In this document: one piece after another, positions 12,811-25,500 of the stretch
Layout: each line of letters starts with the position of its first letter
Position numbering within the stretch: the stretch's first letter is position 1
Assembly: GCA_003864495.1 (NCBI GenBank)
Contig: ML133471.1
Span: forward strand, 778,001-842,000
Direction: 5' to 3'
DNA: 64,000 nt
Source: Nemopilema nomurai
Lineage: Eukaryota; Cnidaria; Scyphozoa; Rhizostomeae; Rhizostomatidae
Notes under the pieces: generated by a model
Told to the model about the DNA's origin: nothing
What the model saw: the letters and a program-made list of their open reading frames with translations, nothing else
Databases searched by the model: none
Program-made: the position numbers and the translations under genes

Positions 12811-15331
12811 CTCGTTGTGGACTGGTTGTACCTCAGTCTCTCATTGAGTCGTACAAGCAATGACCGAAGTTTTCCGCTTAACTGCAACGCTTTCCTCTAG
12901 AGAGCTCTCTGATCAACTTTAATCCATTTGCAAATTTCTTTAGTTGAGCTGTTTCTTGTCCTTATTGCAGTATTACGCGAAGATCAATACATTGCTTTCA
13001 GAATTAAGGCGCTTTTAGAGTTGGCTGCATTAGGAAAATCTGTTAAGACACCCTTGAAACAAGTTTCAAAGTTGTTTACGAGCGACACAATCAGCTTGGA
13101 TAATATTTATAATTCAACAACGTAAATAGTTCTTATTGGTCTGTAAAACAAAGCTCGCAAAACACGGGAACAAAAGGATTAGTTAGATCCAGAACTGCAC
13201 GTTAGTAATAATTGGCAAAATCCTCTGTATTAATTGGCCATGCATCTCCTGGAACACAAGTGTGATTTACTGCAAGAATGGACTTTTCCAAACAGGCTAT
13301 CATTTGCAAACATGACTGGTTTTTGTATGCACGACTTGGCAAATGCAGAAGCCTCTGACAACGACACAACTAATGCAGCTGGGAGCTGACAAAACTATCC
13401 AATGCAGCTTTCAAATTTTCAAGATATCCCTTAATAAGGACAAGATTCTCATTTTCAATGGCAAACAAACAAGAAAATATTTCCATTCTTCAACAAAACA
13501 CAGCACCCTTCAAAGAACCAAATTCTTCATATTTAATTTACGAACTCTATAGAGGGTAATGTTGTGGACGAATCTGTGAAACAGGTGCTTTAAGTGAAAT
13601 TCTTTGCCAGGCCGTTGTCATTGAAAATCAAATCAAAGTATCCTGAGCAAGATTGGGTTGCTGGTTGTTGTCTATGATGACGGTGGTAAACAAAGTGATG
13701 AAGAATTCTTCGGTTCTAACAAGATTAAAAAACAAGATAGATAAGAAGGCCGATTCAAGGGCTTGTGTCGTGCTGGAAATGCTCTGTCCATCCACCACTC
13801 TTCACCTAGCCAACCACGGACGTCGGAATCAGTTGCGGTTGTCTTTAAACAACACAAGCACCGACAACAGCGGTGTTTTCCAGAAAGAAGAAGGAAAATT
13901 GAGCTTTTATCCAAGAATAAACGCAGAACGTGTAAGAGTACTTATAAAAACAGAGCTTTTAATCATTAAACAATCCTGAGCAAAAGTGCACCTAGTTGAC
14001 TGGTTCGATAGGCTTGGAATCTTTGCAGTTCGTTGCTTGGAATAACTGCAATTGATATAAAAGCGTCTATCACAGAATTCTGTGATTCTGTGCTCTTATG
14101 TAGCAAATTAAAACAGAGTTGTGGGTTTAAATATTTTTAAGGAAAGAATTGAAGTCAGTTGTTACTTTATCTAAGTATTCTGAAATGTGTTTGAGCCATT
14201 TAGCATCAGTGAACAACTTGTGTCGATATGAAGAAACTGATTCGCCTAGAGTAATGAAAGCATGCTGGCTAATTTTACCATTTCAGGTCTATAACAGTTA
14301 TTGATGATCCATTTACTTTCTTATCGTTTATAACCTGGCTTTTACATGCGTTGAAACCAATTCAACAATACCAAAACACCGTGCAAAGGAAACCTTTCTT
14401 CATAGAAAACCTACGATAGCCTCAACAGAGAAGAAACGCAAAAACCAAACATTTGCATCAAATGTTTGAGAAGAAAGAAAACTGATTCTTCTTTGCACGA
14501 GAAGGAAAACAATATTTGAATTCCGTCGGGACGAGCCGAAATGCTCATTTGTATCCGGGTGCGGATGGACCGGTGTTTAAAAAGGGTTGGCTGCTTGCTG
14601 GCAAATAGGAACTAAGTTAATCGGAACAAGGTCATTTGCCGAATATCATGATGACCCAACAACAAAGGAAATTTCAAAGACGCGAGAACGAAGGCAAACA
14701 GACCAATCATGTCTCAGATGGATAAATACGTTGGATTCGCATGTGAAAGACGGAATTAATGCTCAGTTTCTGCCGAATCTTCTCGAAACTGTACGGATGA
14801 CATCAAATATTCCGACTGCAACCAAATCAGGGTTCAGTTGTTTGTTGACGGCCTAAGGAGAAAACACGTGTCACCACATTAAAACTTATTTATATCCCAA
14901 AACAGTTCTATTATCTTTTTATATACTTTAAACTTCTTATTGGACACCAATTGCCTTCGCAGGTTCAAAAATCAATTTCGAATTACAAAAATAACTCTCT
15001 TACAAACGCAATTGCAAACAGTGAATATTGCGGTAACAAAGCTATAAAGACTATCAGACATTTGAACCAATTGTCGGCCAAAAGCTCATTGGCCGCCCTA
15101 AATTTTTTCAAAATATTTGGTGTCATGCTACTCAACTCGTTAACAGCACTTTGAATGGTTGACTTTCCAAAATCTGTTTGGGGCCCAATTTAAACGTAGA
15201 GGCACAATAGGGCGTCAATGAAAAGCAGTTGACAGAAAAATAGGTAGGCAACTTTTTCCAACTTTAGAGGAAGTGCAAGACAAATACAGATGGACTGAGG
15301 TTTTAGTTAAGTTTATGAGCAAGGTGGGTAC
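12811..15331. other. intergenic spacer between DEG/ENaC copy 2 and EIF3G
   Basis: It holds the presumptive promoter of DEG/ENaC copy 2 at its upper-left end and the EIF3G 3' flank at its right. No exon-like segment with a recognisable product is seen. A perfect 14-bp palindrome, cacagaattctgtg, lies at 14071-14084. Confidence 0.5.
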
Positions 15332-18300
15332 TTACTTTGCCCATTCAACATTGAGAATAAGATGATCGTAGCCGTATCCCTGAAGCGCCTTTATGGCTCG
15401 GGCAGCATCATCACGACGCAGATAACTGATGAAGGCGAATCCCTGCGAAGAAAACGATACTCTCGTGATCATAACATGAAGACTGTTGGGTTATTGGAAT
15501 TCGTGTTTGAGTAGATGATTGTGTTCGTGTTTGATAGAATGCATGGCTTGTGTTTAACAACAGATAGCCTTTTGCTGCAGCAGTCAGGTAACATAAGACC
15601 GAATCACGGCAATACAGGTACAAAGGAGTTGGTTCACTTGAGAAAAAGGTCTCTGAAAAACTTTCGTATGACAATAAAGCCTAAGGGAGCTAGAGGAGGG
15701 GGGAAGGGGTGTTAGAAAGTTAGCTCAACTATACAAACAGCTGGGCTACGGGGTATAAGGTGGCAAGATTAAATGTGCTTGAATTTGAGAAAAACAATTA
15801 AGGATTCAGCATAAACATGTTGCAAAAAAGTTAGCAATTGACAAAGAAAACATTAAGCGAGCAGGACGTCGGATAAATTCGTTTAACTCACTTTTGATTG
15901 ATTTGTAATTTTATCTTTGGCAAGGTAAATTCTGGAGATTTGTCCAAATGGCCTAAACAGCTCTTGCAAGTCCGACTCCACGGTATCCTCTGAAAGATTG
16001 GTCACCCTCACCGTTGCAGCTTCATCGGCTACGATAAATGAATAACATTGTAAAAATGGCCGAACACGGCATGACAATAGTGACTCATCTACTTCGCTTG
16101 AAAGCCATTCGAAAGCCTGATCATGACCGACCCGCCACGGTGTTTCGAACAACAACAACAACATAGCACTTGCCAGTAGGTCCAAACAATCCTCATAATA
16201 CTATCCAAGAAACATTAGAAGCAGTAAAGCCATCTGAATGAATTTCATAAGAGCATGAGATCTTAAAGATCAGACACAGGACGTGGTGAAGACTTGTCCA
16301 CAAGACTCACTTCTTCGTCCCTGCATTGTTTCGCCTCTCTTCGGGGCACCGTCTCCTCCCCTCAGGCTAGGAGGTACGTATTTGGCTGGTTGGCCACCTG
16401 GAGCCGAAACGACTGGCGCTTGCCTTCCTGGCTCTTTCTGGGCTGCAGCTACAGAAAGGAAAATGGAGAATGAAGCGCGATTAAACACGACTAAGTTTCA
16501 ATTTCACAAAGAAGACATAGCAGACATATATAATATAATATTCAAGACAGGTTACTATCGAGACGTATAATATTCGAAAAGAAAAACATTTGAAAAATTG
16601 ATGAATACCACAGTATAAGGATTTTAGACATCGAGTGAACAGCAAAGATTAGTCTGCTGTCAAAGGCAAAAATTTGTACAAAAAGCAGAATTTCATCACA
16701 AAATCAAAAAGCTATATAAGTCGAACTAGGCATCAAAAAACGTTTTCAGATGAGTTATTTGACTATTTCTGTCATTAATATCTTTTTCTGATACACAAAA
16801 ATACAGCACATGACATAATACAATTTTCAACTGCACCTTGAACATTGTAAGTGAGCATGTAGCGTTCATTTGTGTAAAACAAACTTGAGATGCAATCATT
16901 CAACTTATGAACACAACACAGAATAAAAAATAAACTGGGGTCTACCAATCATAATGAAACTTGCATCTAGTTACCTTTATCGTTTTCTTCCTTTTGATGC
17001 TGCAAAGAAGAAAGGCTGTCTTTGTATGGACATTTTGTGGTCCAATGGTCGCCTTTACAAACACGACACTTGACAATCTTTTGTCCTTGCAATTTTTTGA
17101 GTGGATCATCATCTTGGCTAGCAGCTTCCTATGAGGAAAAAAGATTTCACTTTAGAATTTAAAAAGTGTCAAAGAGACATTAGATTAGGATGACAGCTGG
17201 GAAGATGAGAGATTCAAAACATAATATCAAATTTACATGAAACAGTGCAGCACCATCTCCAAGCAGTTAAACTTTTCTAAGAGAGATGAATGTTGCTGTT
17301 CTGTATAGTGGAAACTAAATTAAAGGGTTGCCTTTGCTATTCACTTGGCTGGAGCAACAGGACTTTCCAAAAGAAAACCCCATTTTCGGAATTTAAATTT
17401 TTTTGAAAACAATCTTTAAAAAAGACTAAAGATGAAAACTACAAAAGAGAAAAGTTGAACAAATAGTAAAATGAAAAATGGCCATATAAAAGAGGAATTG
17501 TCAGAAAATTCCATTCGAAATTTTCAAATGTCCTGGAACAGCACTAAAATCTATCTAATTCAGCATCTTCCTTGCTCTTTCTTCCAAGTGAAAAAGAAAA
17601 ATAAACTAAACTAAGAAGAACTATCAAAATGCTAAAGAAACAAGGATAGACAATACAGATGCTGCCAAACCAACATGTTGATGTTACCATTTGACACAAC
17701 TGGTCAATATATTACAAACAGTGAACTGTAATAATCACAAACCTCCTTATTGAAAACAAACTTGAGGAAGACATCTTCAGCAACATATGTTGTTGACGGA
17801 TCTGGGCCATGAGGATTGTCTCTAGTTGCTTCACCAAACTTTTTAAGCATCTAAAAAATGACATTGCGCAATTAGCCTCAGTACTTGTTACAAATCATGA
17901 AAGATCTCTTAATCACTTCTGAGACACCTAACTTCCATTTTCAAATTACAATATCTTATGTTAATGTAATGTGCTGCAACCAATTCTTTTCCTTTACATT
18001 TGACCGGGTTTTTCATTTTAAAATGATTCACCATTACAGTTCACTGCATCATGAAAAAGTTTCATCACAATAAATTTCATTTAGCAACAAACAACTGGAA
18101 CTAAGGTGCCATTTTGGTTTCCTTGGTACTATCATCCTTTTTCTCTACTTCATTTTGGATGATTTTTTATGTGGTTCTAGTTTTCTATATCAAAAGTAGT
18201 TTGCTATAGCTACAACTGATGTTGTGACATTAATTATATCATGAAATCAATAATTATCATCTTATCAATAGAGCCATGTGATACAATATTAATTTAGAAA

Positions 18301-20392
18301 CAAAATTTCTAAACCTGAAATCTATATAGAATCTACAGTATTTTTGGGATGCCTGAACAAAGACAGATAATTGTTCATCCATTTTTCATGTTTGTGCTTG
18401 ACTGAAGAACATTGTTAAACGCTTAACAAAAAGACCAAGTGTTTGGTCTCTTGTTGCAATATTGACAATAGGGAAAGTAAACTAAAATAAAATATTTTCC
18501 AGACTTTTTTGTATATTTTCAGACCAAATACTTTCTTGACAAAAAATGCACATCACAAATAACAAAGATATGTACATTCTAACCTTTCTTCTAGCAATTG
18601 ATTTAGGAACCTTTCGATTTTCAAGCTTGTACACTCTTGTTATCTGTAAAGGTAAGTAGTTCAATTACCAAATATAGCCATGCAGTATTGGAAAAAAATC
18701 TTTCTTCCAGGGTTATTACAAAAGAAATATCATTATAACTTATAAATTGATAGGCATTTTACATCAAATTGGCATTTTGAAAGACAGAACAAATAGACTT
18801 CTTGTTTTCAGAAGAATGTATAATTATGTTGTATTCAGTTTATCTTTGCTAACAGAATATTTTGAAAGCTTTTATCTATATATTTGATAAAAAGATCTTA
18901 CATTCATATTTACATATAATCATAGCTCACAACAAAACTAAGGGATACACACCTTGAGTTTTTTACCTTCTTCATTTCTCCTGTACTCAATTATTGTCTT
19001 AATATCATCTTCAATAAATTCTTTTATTGGAGGCAAGTCATCTTTAAGACAAAAAACAATATCATGAGAAAGTTGAGGAGCATACACAATTTTTTAAAAA
19101 AGGTCCTTTTCTCCAAGCATATTTAGCTTTTGAAGCCGCTATGGTTTTCAAAACTTTAGTACTCATTATTCTAGCATGTGAACTTATTGGAAACTTCCTT
19201 AAGTTCAGAAAGGATATACAACATATGACAACATATGACAACAATGTTAAGTTTACTGATCCAGATATTGAGGGAGCGAGAATACTCTTCATCTAAATAA
19301 AAACTGTAAGGGTTGCAGATGTTCTAAACAACTATCAGAATAAAATCAGCAGACATGAAATTGAAATATAACTCCAACATTTTGGAATCAACAACTTTTG
19401 AAATGTAACAATTTATCTTTGAAACAAACTGCAAATACACATTATCAAAACAAGCAACTTAAAAATCATCAACAAAATATTTACCAATATCCTCATCTTC
19501 CATAATATCTCCCCATCCTAGTTTATTGCTAAAAGGTAATATATACAAGTAAAGTCATATCATGGCTGGCTGTTAAGGAATTTCAATAAACATATGAGAA
19601 TATAAAAAACAGAGAATGGTTTGTAAATGTGACAATATGGAAATGAATTCTAAAGCATCTCACTTAAAGATTAACCACCATGTTTTACAAAAAAAATGGC
19701 AGCATGTGTTTTTTACAATATCAGTGTTTTCATAAAGCGATATCGCTCAAGAATGTAGAATTCATATAATATTAAGATCATCACAAATATTTTCAAAACT
19801 TTTATTGTTTAGCATCAATTGTTAAAATCACATGCAGTGTGATAATAGGATAACTTTATTTTTAAAATAGCTAATTTAAAGAAAACTCTTTTAGTATTTT
19901 ACTCAATTGTTAGCATGTGCTTAGGTTAATCATAAAGCACAGTTATTTGTCAAGTGTCATAAAGGGGGAAATTTACACCTTATAACTGATTCAACTAACA
20001 TTGCATTTTCAGGTGCGAAGTCTTTAAACAAATGCACGAAGAAATTATAAACAGATTATTCAAGTCATAAATACTATAACTCAAGATGGTACTTCATTTT
20101 CAATGTTTGCCAAGTCGCGAAACTTTATTATTAATGAATTTCAGGATGAGTCTGGCCTGGTTTAGCAAATGTAGATAACATCTTATATGTGGATGTTTTT
20201 AACAGTAGCCAAACCAGTCCAGTATTACGATACTTCGGTTCATCAAACTCAGCAAAAGGCCTTTTTAAATAAAATAGTACACTAGAGCCAACATTTTATC
20301 TTCCGCATGCATAAACAGACTGCAAATAAATTATGAACTTTCCAAGAATGATCAAATGAAAACAATCAAATTAAATACTCGTCTTCCGCCAT
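15332..20392 (-). CDS. EIF3G: eukaryotic translation initiation factor 3 subunit G
   Basis: eIF3g is an RNA-binding subunit of the eIF3 complex on the 40S ribosome, acting in scanning and reinitiation in the cytoplasm. Coding exons on the minus strand are 20392-20379, 19528-19485, 19041-18953, 18643-18584, 17850-17743, 17128-16975, 16448-16311, 16028-15892 and 15442-15332, giving 855 nt and 284 residues. Human eIF3g is 320. Domains in order: an acidic N-terminus (MAEDD then [11 protein letters not shown]); the eIF3i/eIF3b-contact region with [13 protein letters not shown]; a CCHC zinc knuckle with Cys126, Cys129, His133 and Cys138 ([13 protein letters not shown]); a linker with YVPPSLRGG; and a C-terminal RRM with RNP2-like VRVTNL and RNP1 GFAFISYL, ending [12 protein letters not shown]. 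The first exon is a 14-nt coding microexon chosen because it supplies an ATG, a donor and the required phase. The C-terminus lacks the few residues following EWAK in vertebrates. Confidence 0.93.
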
Positions 20393-21360
20393 AACTGCAG
20401 TGAACGTGAAACAGTTTCTTCAGTTTTCGTTCAGAACAAGCTGCGCTCGTGTGTTTAAAATGGCGGCCTAGTCGAAAAGGAATCAGCCTCGTTTCCGAAA
20501 TGAAGAAAATTTCGAAGCAGCAATGGCCAAACATATATTCCGAGCCTTACTCGAGGCACACTCTTGACTTTTAATCAGTTGATAATTTTATCCCCTATTT
20601 GCTGTCAATTTTATGAATAATCTGATCATCTAGAAAACATTCTCCCCTGTGGAACTGTGATCAACTTTGCGGACTCCAAAAAAGTCAATAAACGTAGGTA
20701 TTAAACAATTTCATTAATAATAAATTAGTATAAAGCTAAATTCCATGTATCTTATCGTAGACTAGCAATTTTGACATTAATTTTTTCTTAATATTATATA
20801 TATAAAAAAACTTCCGAAATATCATTCTATAATCTCCCACAGCAAACTTCGGGTGTCTATTCAAAAGTTGTGATAAATTACTATGAAAAATCACCATTTG
20901 GTTAAGAAACAATAAAGGTGATTCTACAACATACAACATCTGAACCTCTGCTTGAGGTTGGCAATTGAAACCTCCAAAAGCGGCTTCGTATGACTTCTTA
21001 AGATTTACCACTTTCGTCTAATCGATTGCTCTCAGACAGCTCCAAACCAAATATCTCAGAAGACATTCTTACAAAGGGAGGCGATGTGCCTATTTAACAA
21101 AAATGATTGAATTTGCAAAAGCTAATCCTAGCAGCAAGTCATTTATAAGGCATTAAGTTATGAAGGTAGTTATTTACTCTGCAAATAAGCAGATAAACAT
21201 CTAGAACGTTTGCCAACACTTGTGTGGTACAAAATATCACCTATAAATATAAAGTTTAACGATAGTTCAGACATCTCATCAAATCTTGTGAAGTATTTTT
21301 GTAAAGGCGTCAACAATGAAAATTTGATGCAACGGCAAATAATCTATTTACTGCATTTAT
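20393..21360. other. spacer between EIF3G and VPS13B
   Basis: This short head-to-tail spacer carries the EIF3G 5' leader and promoter and the VPS13B 3' end. No other gene is seen. Confidence 0.6.
20457..20468 (+). promoter_or_regulatory. YY1-like motif upstream of the EIF3G start
   Basis: The sequence aaaatggcggcc matches the metazoan YY1 core (AAnATGGCGGC). It lies about 65 bases upstream of the EIF3G start codon, within a CG-richer island in otherwise AT-rich DNA. YY1 sites near the start site are common at translation-factor genes. It reads as an ATG on the plus strand only by chance; its function is inferred. Confidence 0.4.
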
Positions 21361-21361
21361 T
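21356..21361 (-). terminator. candidate polyadenylation signal of VPS13B
   Basis: On the minus strand AATAAA begins on the last base of the VPS13B stop codon (the stop is 21363-21361). If it is used, the 3' UTR would be only some tens of bases. A more distal site is not excluded. Confidence 0.35.
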
Positions 21362-22544
21362 TACGCGCTAAAAGCATTCAATTCTAAGACTTCAAGTTCA
21401 CTAGACATCTTCTCCTCAATCAGATCCTTTTGAAACTGGAACTGCGACAAGATCAATCCTGCATATCTTGGATTCAGCTGGATTAGGAACGGATAGCTGA
21501 AACTAGTGGGTGATGATCTCGGATTTGGCAAATCCAGCCCTGAATCATGGTTGCTTGCTCTTTCCTCGTCTTTGGCAACAGGCAGATCGCTGTAGCAATA
21601 ACCAACTGACTTTGGCGTGTCTCGTCTTTCAATAGAAACTAGATGTGGAGAATCGTCCACAGCCTGCAGATCGATCTCATTACAAGCAAACGCCATTCTG
21701 ATATCACTTATCGCCTGGTCGTATAGGTACAGCGCCCCGGGCGTCAATATGACAGCGCCGCGGTAACCACTTCTGTCCGCCTCCGATCTGATGTGAACAT
21801 CTGAGATCACAAACAACGAAGCATACTCCTCGAATTCGATCCGAAGCACTTTCCTGAAATCGATAACAGTGCTGGGGTTAAAATTTACTGCACAAAATTA
21901 AATTGCATCTAAACAATTATTAAGGAAGAGAGTCCATATTAATAACCCTCATCACTTCATGACATCACATGATTATTGTCCTAAGATGACATGGCAATAC
22001 AGCTCTTGCAACTTGGCATTCGGTGAAACTTTAATTCCCCATCAGTAAAGCTATTGCTCTGTTGTTGCTGTTGTTTTGTGGCATTGACAATTCTAACAAC
22101 CTACAAAACATGGATCTTACGTTTCGGGTAATGATATAATTGCATTTGTTTAGATTGATGTTGTCCTCACAAGAATCATTAACATATGACACATGACATA
22201 TAGATCATGGTTATACACTAGAGCTTACCACGAGTACATCAGGCGACTGTCGCTGCGCAGCCTCCAAATCTCCTCTTTCCCTAAAGAAGGACTCAATTTC
22301 TTCGGTGGCTTTGCGAGGCCAGTGCCTAACAGAATCCCTTGACCCGTTTGAGACAGTAATTCCATTGCTCCGCCAATCGGTTTGGCGACCATGCCCACTA
22401 GGCCTTTGCCAAGACCCTTTGCAGCACCTTTAAATGCATCTTTAGCATTGCTAGCCTTTTGGATGTTATCAATCGAATGGTCCACCAATCCGGCTACTGC
22501 CCCCAGCAGACTGATCCCAAAACCGCTTAGAGCACTCGAGAATC
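21361..22544 (-). other. VPS13B: VPS13B C-terminal ATG2-C-like and terminal domain
   Basis: The last two exons encode residues of about 3600-3868. The Gly/Lys-rich amphipathic segment (GLGKGLVGMVAKPIGG, then SQTGQGIL) is the VPS13/ATG2 C-terminal signature that contacts membranes. It is followed by a terminal domain (VLRIEFEEYASLFVISD) of the type that ends VPS13 proteins with a PH-like fold. The stop codon is at 21363-21361. Confidence 0.75.
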
Positions 22545-25500
22545 CTAGACAAAGGTATGAACACTCTTATATAGTATGCATCAGGCACCAATGGCCATAC
22601 ACTGCACAAAAAGTGGCATTTATGTATTGGTCAAAAATTGTGGGGATTCTTCGCATCAAGACATAATCAAACGTAACTAACAGAAAGGTTTGTTCTACTA
22701 AAAACATTAGTTGTTGGCAAGTTGGACGGTCGAACAGGAGTCAGCAAGGTTAAATGATAATGCACCGGTCTTCATACCTGACCAGACTTGCAATGATGTG
22801 CGGCATCTCCGTTCCTCTTGTCTCATCATGTGGTCTTCATCAAAACTAAGCATGTCCATATTTCTGGATAGGCTGGAAGCAAAGTTTGTAATTGACGTCA
22901 AAGTGCCAACAGAAGTGTGCCTGAAGAAGGACTTCGTTCCACTGCTAATACCGGACACGAATGCGGTCGGACCTCTCGTCAATCCATCATACGGCAGCGT
23001 GAAAAAGTCTGATACTCCCTTGCCGAGGCTTCTCAGCAGTCCGGTTGGATTGGCGATGATTTCTAGAGAACCAATCATGAGACCGGCCCGGACCAAAGAT
23101 TGCGTGGCGTAGTGGTACAAAACGCTTCGGACCAATTCCTTCTGCAAAGTTCTCGCTGGTTGACACTTGAAATTTCCCAATACAATTGGCATATGATCTG
23201 CAGCAAGGTACATCTTGACAGACCCGTGTATGCTCAGCAAAATTCTCACATCTTTGATTTCAATAGTTCCAAGATTAATCGGGTTCAAGATTAGGCGTCC
23301 TACAGACCTCAGTCTTGCTAATCTTTCAATGCCTGTCTCGTGTACCCTTTGCGGTGGGGAAAAAGAGTCTATCAGGCCAACAAGCCGATAGATGAAGCTG
23401 TCTTCTGTATAAACTTCCAAAGGTTCAGAATGGAATGTCAGGTCGTCAATAAAGCTCTTCGCATTCATACATCTATAGGCAGTGATGGATGCTTGGAAGA
23501 GAGGCATTGTGATGCTCGCGTGGGTATCACTGAACGGGGCGTTGTGTGGGGATTCCCCTCTGTATCGCTGAGAAACTTTCCGCAGCGGAAGCAAGACAAC
23601 CGGGAAGTGACCATAATCATCAGTACTCTGGTTGTCAAGCTGCATCCCCCCCACCTCCATGACAAATATCGATTCCTTTGTGTTGTGGAAAACAGAATTT
23701 CTCGGCCTAACAGCATGCTTGAGCAGGAAATTATCGAGAGACAGAACGAATACTTCTTCACGCGCCAAATCGTCAAGAAGTACAACGTCAAGCTTTCTAA
23801 TGTTGGCACGAGCCAGTGGGATATTCAATGGGCTGAGAGCCGATACACTTTCTTCTGTGTCATCTCTGAAAAGGACATGAAAACAGTTTGCCGATAGTTG
23901 GTAACTTATAAAGATAACACGAGACCCGATCGCCATTTCGAACTTTCCATCCGCTCCATCCAGCAAAAACTCCTGAGAGCAATTTGATTCTTTGTTAGCG
24001 ACTTTCAGTTGGCCCTCTGTCAACGCCCCGATCTTTGGAAATCTTTCTCTAAAAGATTTACACTGATGACTGAAAGTAGCCATTGGGTCAATATCAGCAA
24101 AAGGATCCCATTCTAAGTCATGTTTCACTTGGCTCTGTTTGGCTTCGAGCTTCTTCTCTGTTAAACAAGTGCTCACTGATAGCCTTACGCTAGAGTGATT
24201 CACAAAGTGGAAACTGGGGCATGAATCTATGTCTAAGTATATGTTGATGACACCATCCTTTAAGAAGGACGTCAATGCAATGCAGTGTAAAGAGTTACTG
24301 TCCGGCCCTTCTATGGTTATGTTCTCCCGCAAATGATCCCGTGATAAATCGAATGCATTTTCACTGGATAGAGAAAACGGTGTCAATGATCTGCCAGCCT
24401 GGAAGAAGAAGAGGATGGAAAACTTTGACAAGTCCACGCTCGCTTCTTCCACTTCTGCCTGTGTCTCACGTACGAGAGAGATTCTGTTTATTCGCACTGG
24501 CTCGTTATCTGTATGAACTTCAACAACACGAGTTGTCATCTGGAGATAGAGACAGAGATAGGTGGGTAAGAGATATAGTTTGTAAATATGAACAGCGAAT
24601 CATTCGATAATCATATTAATAATTGCTTAATCAGTCTTTAGTAATAACATCAGCTCTTTAAAAACACTGTTTACGCAAACTGTTCACCAATATATTTTGT
24701 TGCAAAAGCTTATCTTTGCTTGTGAACATAGCAGGTGTCATTCCATAATTCATCAACTTACAAGTTACATTTCAGAACTATGAATAATCTTGGAGCTAAA
24801 GATTGTTCCAACATAATTTGATTCTAAAATTTGATTATCCAGTAAACGCCTTCATGTTGGTCAGATTGAAATTAACATTTTATGAACAAAGATATGAATA
24901 AAACTACGTATTAAAACTTACGGTCGGTTTTTCTCCTTCGCAAAGGCATGGAAAGCAACGTAAAGGGAGGCCAGTGAAGTTGTGAATGCAGAATCTGTCA
25001 GAAATGCTTATGATTATCATGTTGTTCCTGATCTTTGATGAAATGGCGAACTGAGCACACTGTCCTGCACCGGGGTCGAGAATGCTGAAACTGGAAGAGG
25101 CATACAGTGGGAGTTCGTCTATCCTTTGCAGGCCTGTGGGCATGATTCTCTCCTCAAGTCGCTCCAGTAGATGGACAGAGGATGACCAGTAACTGTGCGT
25201 TACTCCCCCGTCGACCACCACTTTCCCAAACTGAATGGTTTTCTAAAATGCAACAGACAGGGAGGATGAATACGAATTCTCCATTTGTTAGAATCTGATA
25301 ATGGGATGAAATTTATTGAAATGATATTGAGTCGAAAAGTTACTGATGTAGTGTTAACACTAGACGAAAAGTTGGAGACCAGAAATTTTATAGGTCTTTA
25401 AGCATCCATGTCGCATTCTAGACAAAAAAATTATAAAGCAAGGCATCAAAGATTATGGCAACGTGGAATTTAGCTACTACTCATCTGCAAGTAGCGCTAG

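Noticed and set aside
13653..13979. 108-codon frame between DEG/ENaC copy 2 and EIF3G
   Set aside because: No recognisable domain, no splice context, and overlapping frames on both strands are of similar quality.
22707..22777. VPS13B exon reading on to a TAA at 22709, suggesting an early stop
   Set aside because: A consensus donor (TCAG then gtatga) at 22778 joins in phase to the next exon, which carries the conserved VPS13 C-terminal signature.
22711..23897. Several long plus-strand open frames opposite the large VPS13B exon
   Set aside because: Antisense shadows; no family resemblance, whereas the minus strand is clearly VPS13B.
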